Of a stretch of 64,000 nucleotides of DNA, positions 60,695 through 64,000 are shown piece after piece (within the stretch, counting starts at the first letter, position 1; each line of letters opens with the position of its first letter). The notes below the pieces were generated by a model. That model was not told where the DNA came from and made no database searches. It was given only the letters and a program-made list of their open reading frames with translations. A program made the position numbers and the translations under genes. Source of the DNA: Rhizobium sp. CSW-27 (GTDB lineage Bacteria; Pseudomonadota; Alphaproteobacteria; Rhizobiales; Rhizobiaceae); contig NZ_JAHHZO010000016.1 of the NCBI RefSeq assembly GCF_018760785.1, forward strand, positions 38,383 through 102,382, given 5' to 3'.

Positions 60695-61894
60695 TCAAGG
60701 TTTTGCGGCGGGTGTCGGCGCCGGGGCTTCCACGACGAAGCCCTGCGCGTTGATGGTGGCGTTCACCGGCTCGACCGGCGCTCCGGGGGCGATCTTCTGC
60801 AGCCCGTCGACGATCAGCCTGTCGCCGTCGCTGACGCCGGAGGTGACCAGCCAGTTGTTGCCTGAAAGCTGGCTGTTGTCGAAGGTGCGGCTTTCCACCT
60901 TGTTGTCCTTGCCGACAAACAGGGCGGTCAGGGTGCCGTTCGGATTGCGGGTTGCCGCACGCTGCGGGATCAGGAAGCCGTTCTCGTAGCCGACGATCAC
61001 GGTGGCGCGCACATACATGCCCGGCAGGATCAGGTTGTCGGGATTGTCGAAGACGGCGCGGATCTGGTAGGTGCCGGTGGTTTCGCTGACGGCGAGTTCC
61101 GCCATGTCCAGCTTGCCGGTGCGCGGATACTGCGTGCCGTCCTCCAGCGCCAGCGTGATGTCGGCCTGGGTCGCATTGCCCTTCAGGCGGCCGGCTGCGA
61201 TCGCCGCCCGCAGCTCCAGCAGGTTGGCCGCCGAATCCGTCAGATCCACATAGATCGGGTCCAGCTGGCGCAGCGTGGTCAGCGCGGTGGTCTGGTTGGC
61301 CGTGACGATATTGCCGATGCTGACATTGGAAATCGTCGTGACACCGTCGAAGGGCGCGCGGATCGTCGTATAGCTGACATTGATTTCCGAGGTCTGCAGC
61401 GCGGCGCGCGCCTGGGCGACATCGGCCCGTGCCTGCAGCAGCGCAACGCGGGCATTCTCATATTCGATCTGGGTCGCGCCGCTGTTGACCAGCCGTTCGT
61501 AGCGATTGAAATTGGCTTCCGCGCTCGGAACGCTCGCCTCCGCCTTGGCCAGCGTCGCCCGCGCCTCCTCCAGCGCCGCGGCATAGGTCTCGTCGTCGAT
61601 CTTGTAGAGAATGTCGCCGGCCTTGACCTCGCTGCCTTCCTTGAAGGCGATCTCCTCGATCATGCCATTGACGCGCGGCCGGACTTCGGCCGTGCGAAAA
61701 GCGACGGCGCGGCCCGGCAGAACCCGCGTCAGCGGCTGTTCGGCCTGCGTCAGCGTCACGACGCTGACCTTGGCCGGCGGGCGCTGCTGGGCGGCGCCCG
61801 GTGCACCCGCACCGCCGGATGACTTGCCCTGATCGTTGCAGCTGGCCAGCGCAAGCGAGAGCATCAGGGGAACGGCAAATCGGCGTAGAGTCAT
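60695..61894 (-). CDS. RND efflux periplasmic adaptor (membrane fusion protein)
   Basis: A 399-residue periplasmic adaptor lipoprotein with signal and lipobox (LMLSLALASC). Barrel-sandwich and hairpin blocks are RPRVNGMIEEIAFKEGSEVKAGDILYKID and AKAEASVPSAEANFNRYERLVNSGATQIEYENARVALLQA, followed by IRAPFDGVTTISNVSIGNIV. It links the RND pump to the outer-membrane factor. The start at 61894 or 61903 is uncertain. It is the first gene of the efflux operon; the TetR gene lies upstream on the same strand. Confidence 0.93.
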   Translation of the reverse strand: MTLRRFAVPLMLSLALASCNDQGKSSGGAGAPGAAQQRPPAKVSVVTLTQAEQPLTRVLPGRAVAFRTAEVRPRVNGMIEEIAFKEGSEVKAGDILYKIDDETYAAALEEARATLAKAEASVPSAEANFNRYERLVNSGATQIEYENARVALLQARADVAQARAALQTSEINVSYTTIRAPFDGVTTISNVSIGNIVTANQTTALTTLRQLDPIYVDLTDSAANLLELRAAIAAGRLKGNATQADITLALEDGTQYPRTGKLDMAELAVSETTGTYQIRAVFDNPDNLILPGMYVRATVIVGYENGFLIPQRAATRNPNGTLTALFVGKDNKVESRTFDNSQLSGNNWLVTSGVSDGDRLIVDGLQKIAPGAPVEPVNATINAQGFVVEAPAPTPAAKP

Positions 61895-62009
61895 CAGGGG
61901 CATCCATTCTGGGGCATCGGCGAGGGCCGCAAACGCCATGCAGTGTGCAGTCGTCGGGTTACGGCTGCAAGACACAATCGGCCCGCCGCCGCGTGGCAGG
62001 GTTGTTTTG

Positions 62010-62028
62010 CATTAATGGTGACGTAATG
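62010..62028. promoter_or_regulatory. Inverted repeat in front of the efflux operon
   Basis: CATTA (62010-62014) and TAATG (62024-62028) flank 9 bases in the 143-bp gap between the TetR gene and the adaptor gene. A TetR operator is possible, but the arms are short. Confidence 0.35.
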
Positions 62029-62037
62029 GAGAAACCG

Positions 62038-62643
62038 TCACTTCACAAGCGGATTTTGCAGCGCAGCGTTCACAAGCCAGCTGAGATCGTCACACCGTTG
62101 CGCCAGCTCCTCAGGCGCTGCCTTGGCCAGAAAGATCGGATGCAGCACGGAGACGAAGGCGATGGCTGCAGTGCGCGCCATGCGGGGGGCGTCAGGCGTG
62201 CCGTAGACGCCGCTTTCCATCCCCTCGCGGATGACCGACAGGAAAAGGTCCTCGAGCATGGCCTTGTAGCGCAGCCCGCTCTTCAGGTCCGACTTGGACA
62301 GCAGGTACAGCATTTCCAGCATGTAGGGCGTATCCTGCAGCGAGGCCTGGTGCGCCTCCATCAGCCGGTGGGCAATGAGGCCGAGCCGTTGCGGCGCCGG
62401 CGCATCCACCTCCAGCGCCTGGATGCGGCGGATCATCGCGTCGATCTTGGTCTCGCAGATCGCATCGGTCAGCGCCGCCTTGGAGTGGAAATGCTTGAAC
62501 ACATTGGCGGGCGACATGGAGAGCGCCTGGGCGATGTGGGCCACCGAACTGCCGGCGACCCCGTTTTCGCGAAACAGCCGCTCCGCGGTCGCCAGGATTT
62601 CGGCGCGGGTATCCTCGGCCTTGCGTCGCGGTCGTCGTGCCAT
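62038..62643 (-). CDS. TetR-family repressor of the efflux operon
   Basis: A 201-residue TetR-type regulator. The DNA-binding domain (about 10-57) is DTRAEILATAERLFRENGVAGSSVAHIAQALSMSPANVFKHFHSKAALTDAI. The C-terminal ligand domain is helical, with PYMLEMLYLLSKSD in the middle. It lies directly upstream of, and on the same strand as, the RND genes and probably represses them. Ligands are unknown; the pump's substrates are the usual inducers in this family. Confidence 0.9.
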   Translation of the reverse strand: MARRPRRKAEDTRAEILATAERLFRENGVAGSSVAHIAQALSMSPANVFKHFHSKAALTDAICETKIDAMIRRIQALEVDAPAPQRLGLIAHRLMEAHQASLQDTPYMLEMLYLLSKSDLKSGLRYKAMLEDLFLSVIREGMESGVYGTPDAPRMARTAAIAFVSVLHPIFLAKAAPEELAQRCDDLSWLVNAALQNPLVK

Positions 62644-62666
62644 GTTGCGCCCTTGCTCCCGCAGTC

Positions 62667-63611
62667 TCAGCTGAAGAAGGGCGCGAGGTTGGTGCGCAGG
62701 CGCGCCAGGATGTCGGTCTGCGGCGAAATCGGCTCCAGCACTTTGCCGGTGATCGCGGCATAGGCCTTGCGATAGACCTCGGCCGTCTGCTCGATCAGCT
62801 CCGCCGGGATCTGCGGAATCTCGTCCTTGTAGGGGTCGCAGCGTTCCGCAACCCAGCTGCGCACGAAATCCTTGTCGAAGCTCTCCGGCCGCTCGCCGGC
62901 GGCAAAGCGGGCCGGATAACTGTCCGCCATCCAGTAGCGGCTGGAATCGGGCGTATGGATCTCGTCGGCCAGGATGATCGTGCCCTCGGCATCGACGCCG
63001 AATTCATACTTGGTATCGACCAGGATCAGGCCGCGTTCGGCGGCAAGCGCCTGGCCGCGGGCAAACAGCGCCAGCGCATAGCGGCTGACCGTCTGCCACT
63101 GGTCCTCGCTGAGCAGACCGTTGGCAACGATGTCGGACGGCGACAGGGGCTCGTCATGGCCGCCGTCGAACGCCTTGCTGGTCGGCGTGATCACCGGCCC
63201 GGGCAGCACCTGGTTGTCGCGCAGCCCGTCCGGCAGGGTCAGGCCGTACATCGCGCGCACGCCCTTCTTGTAGAGGGTCAGCAGCGAGGTACCGGTCGTG
63301 CCGGCCAGATAGCCGCGCACGACGATCTCGACGGGCAAGATGTCGAGCCGCCGGCCGATCACCACATTGGGGTCGGGATAGGCCAGAACGTGATTGGGGC
63401 AAATGTCCGCCGTCTGCTCGAACCAGTAGCGTGCCGTCTGCGTCAGCACCCGTCCCTTGTCGGGGATCACCGCGAGTGCCCGGTCGAAGGCGCTCAGCCG
63501 GTCGCTGGCTATGATGATGCGGCGCCCGTCGGGAAGGTCGTAATTGTCGCGAACCTTGCCCCGATAATGGTTGGGCAATTCCGGGATCGAGGCTTCTGCA
63601 AGAAGGTGCAC
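62667..63611 (-). CDS. purC: Phosphoribosylaminoimidazole-succinocarboxamide synthase (long form)
   Basis: A 314-residue SAICAR synthase of the yeast-like length class. Blocks seen are HYRGKVRDNYDLPDGRRIIIASDRLSAFD (nucleotide region), VEIVVRGYLAGTTGTSLLTLYKKG, RGLILVDTKYEFGVDAEGTIILADEIHTPDSSRYW and SFDKDFVRSWV. It joins CAIR and aspartate in purine synthesis. The start codon appears to be GTG, with AAGGAA 11 bases before it. It may be expressed from its own promoter. The 23-bp gap to the TetR gene means the two could be co-transcribed. Confidence 0.94.
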   Translation of the reverse strand: MHLLAEASIPELPNHYRGKVRDNYDLPDGRRIIIASDRLSAFDRALAVIPDKGRVLTQTARYWFEQTADICPNHVLAYPDPNVVIGRRLDILPVEIVVRGYLAGTTGTSLLTLYKKGVRAMYGLTLPDGLRDNQVLPGPVITPTSKAFDGGHDEPLSPSDIVANGLLSEDQWQTVSRYALALFARGQALAAERGLILVDTKYEFGVDAEGTIILADEIHTPDSSRYWMADSYPARFAAGERPESFDKDFVRSWVAERCDPYKDEIPQIPAELIEQTAEVYRKAYAAITGKVLEPISPQTDILARLRTNLAPFFS

Positions 63612-63799
63612 GGCTGAAGACTTTCCTTGAGGCGGGCCCGTGGCGGGCCGGATGGGATCTGTTCTCCTCTATCGCATGTCCGCTCCCGCAGCGACAAGAC
63701 GCAAGCCGCACGGCCCGCTGCGTGGCGCGCCCACAAAACAGGCAGCTTCTGCCCGACTTTTCGGCATTCCAGCGGAGGGCCGCAGGAGCGCTTCATAAA

Positions 63800-63882
63800 A
63801 CTGTTACATTCCAATGCCTTGTCATTTTTTCCGATTTTTTGTTGGAGAGGCTGTTGACCGCAAATCAAGCGCCCCGTATAAG
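63800..63882 (+). promoter_or_regulatory. Strong promoter with UP-like region, possible rRNA operon promoter
   Basis: TTGACC (63854-63859) and TATAAG (63877-63882) are separated by 17 bp, a near-ideal sigma-70 spacing. T-rich runs (63824-63843) lie directly upstream like an UP element. No frame with a credible product follows before the window ends. The leader-like sequence that follows resembles the start of rhizobial rRNA operons, as I recall them. The rest of the 389-bp region from 63612 shows no gene. Confidence 0.55.
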
Positions 63883-64000
63883 CCGTTTCACCAACGAGGG
63901 CGGCGGCGCTGCTGGCGACGGAGTTACTCGTTCTGGTGAAATTGTCGGATTGGTTGGCTTTTGCTGATTGGTTTGGTTGTTTTGCCTGGTTTTGAAGATC

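Overview
The window is about 64 kb of GC-rich, densely packed chromosomal DNA from an alphaproteobacterium, most likely a member of the Rhizobiaceae (Rhizobium/Agrobacterium/Shinella group). The evidence is the large-type NAD-glutamate dehydrogenase, the rsmB / heparinase / purH block, the rhaDI / rhaRSTPQUK arrangement known from Rhizobium leguminosarum, and many dispersed palindromic elements of the RIME type. No transposase, phage gene, CRISPR array, tRNA or complete rRNA gene was found. A strong promoter at the right edge looks like that of a ribosomal RNA operon lying just outside the window.

Layout. 1-12.8 kb is housekeeping: the 3' part of NAD-GDH, a UMF1-type MFS transporter, purH, a heparinase II/III protein, rsmB, htpX, a SdhAF4-type assembly factor and two small unknowns. 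13.0-18.8 kb is a signalling island: a REC-PAS-GGDEF-EAL response regulator, translationally coupled to a membrane hybrid histidine kinase with REC and HPt domains, and a convergent crotonase. The crotonase and kinase resemble RpfF (DSF synthase) and RpfC (DSF sensor), so this reads as a DSF-like quorum-sensing locus whose output is c-di-GMP breakdown. 19-30 kb is a complete L-rhamnose system: rhaD and rhaI on one strand, and rhaR-S-T-P-Q-U-K on the other. They diverge from a region with a 19-bp inverted repeat that contains both candidate -35 boxes.

30-33.7 kb holds a YciE-like ferritin-fold protein, a metallo-beta-lactamase-fold hydrolase, a two-subunit 3-oxoacid CoA-transferase and a divergent PAS-LuxR regulator. 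33.75-38.05 kb is a tightly coupled arsenic operon: arsR, LMW-PTP arsC, acr3, glutaredoxin-type arsC, arsH and an MFS exporter candidate. 38.4-47.4 kb carries a catalase, an APC permease, a P1 (DmpA-like) peptidase, an amaA/amaB-like L-pipecolate to alpha-aminoadipate branch with its LysR regulator, a stand-alone Lrp/AsnC ligand domain and small unknown genes.

47.7-50.4 kb encodes an 875-residue protein that keeps the outline of a three-part fusion (APH-type kinase, M23-like barrel, class III aminotransferase) but has lost the catalytic motifs of all three. This multi-domain pseudoenzyme and the Rpf-like island are the two most interesting items. Next come a short DD-carboxypeptidase, about 1.5 kb of non-coding DNA with a duplicated palindromic mosaic and a candidate structured RNA, the EF-P modification set (epmA, epmB, efp), an RND efflux operon (TetR regulator, adaptor, pump, outer membrane factor) and purC.

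Functionally the window joins central nitrogen and purine metabolism to several accessory modules (rhamnose use, arsenic resistance, lysine/pipecolate catabolism, multidrug efflux, cell-cell signalling). Gene starts were chosen from Shine-Dalgarno spacing, neighbour overlap and family length. All family assignments come from recognising motifs by eye, without database searches.
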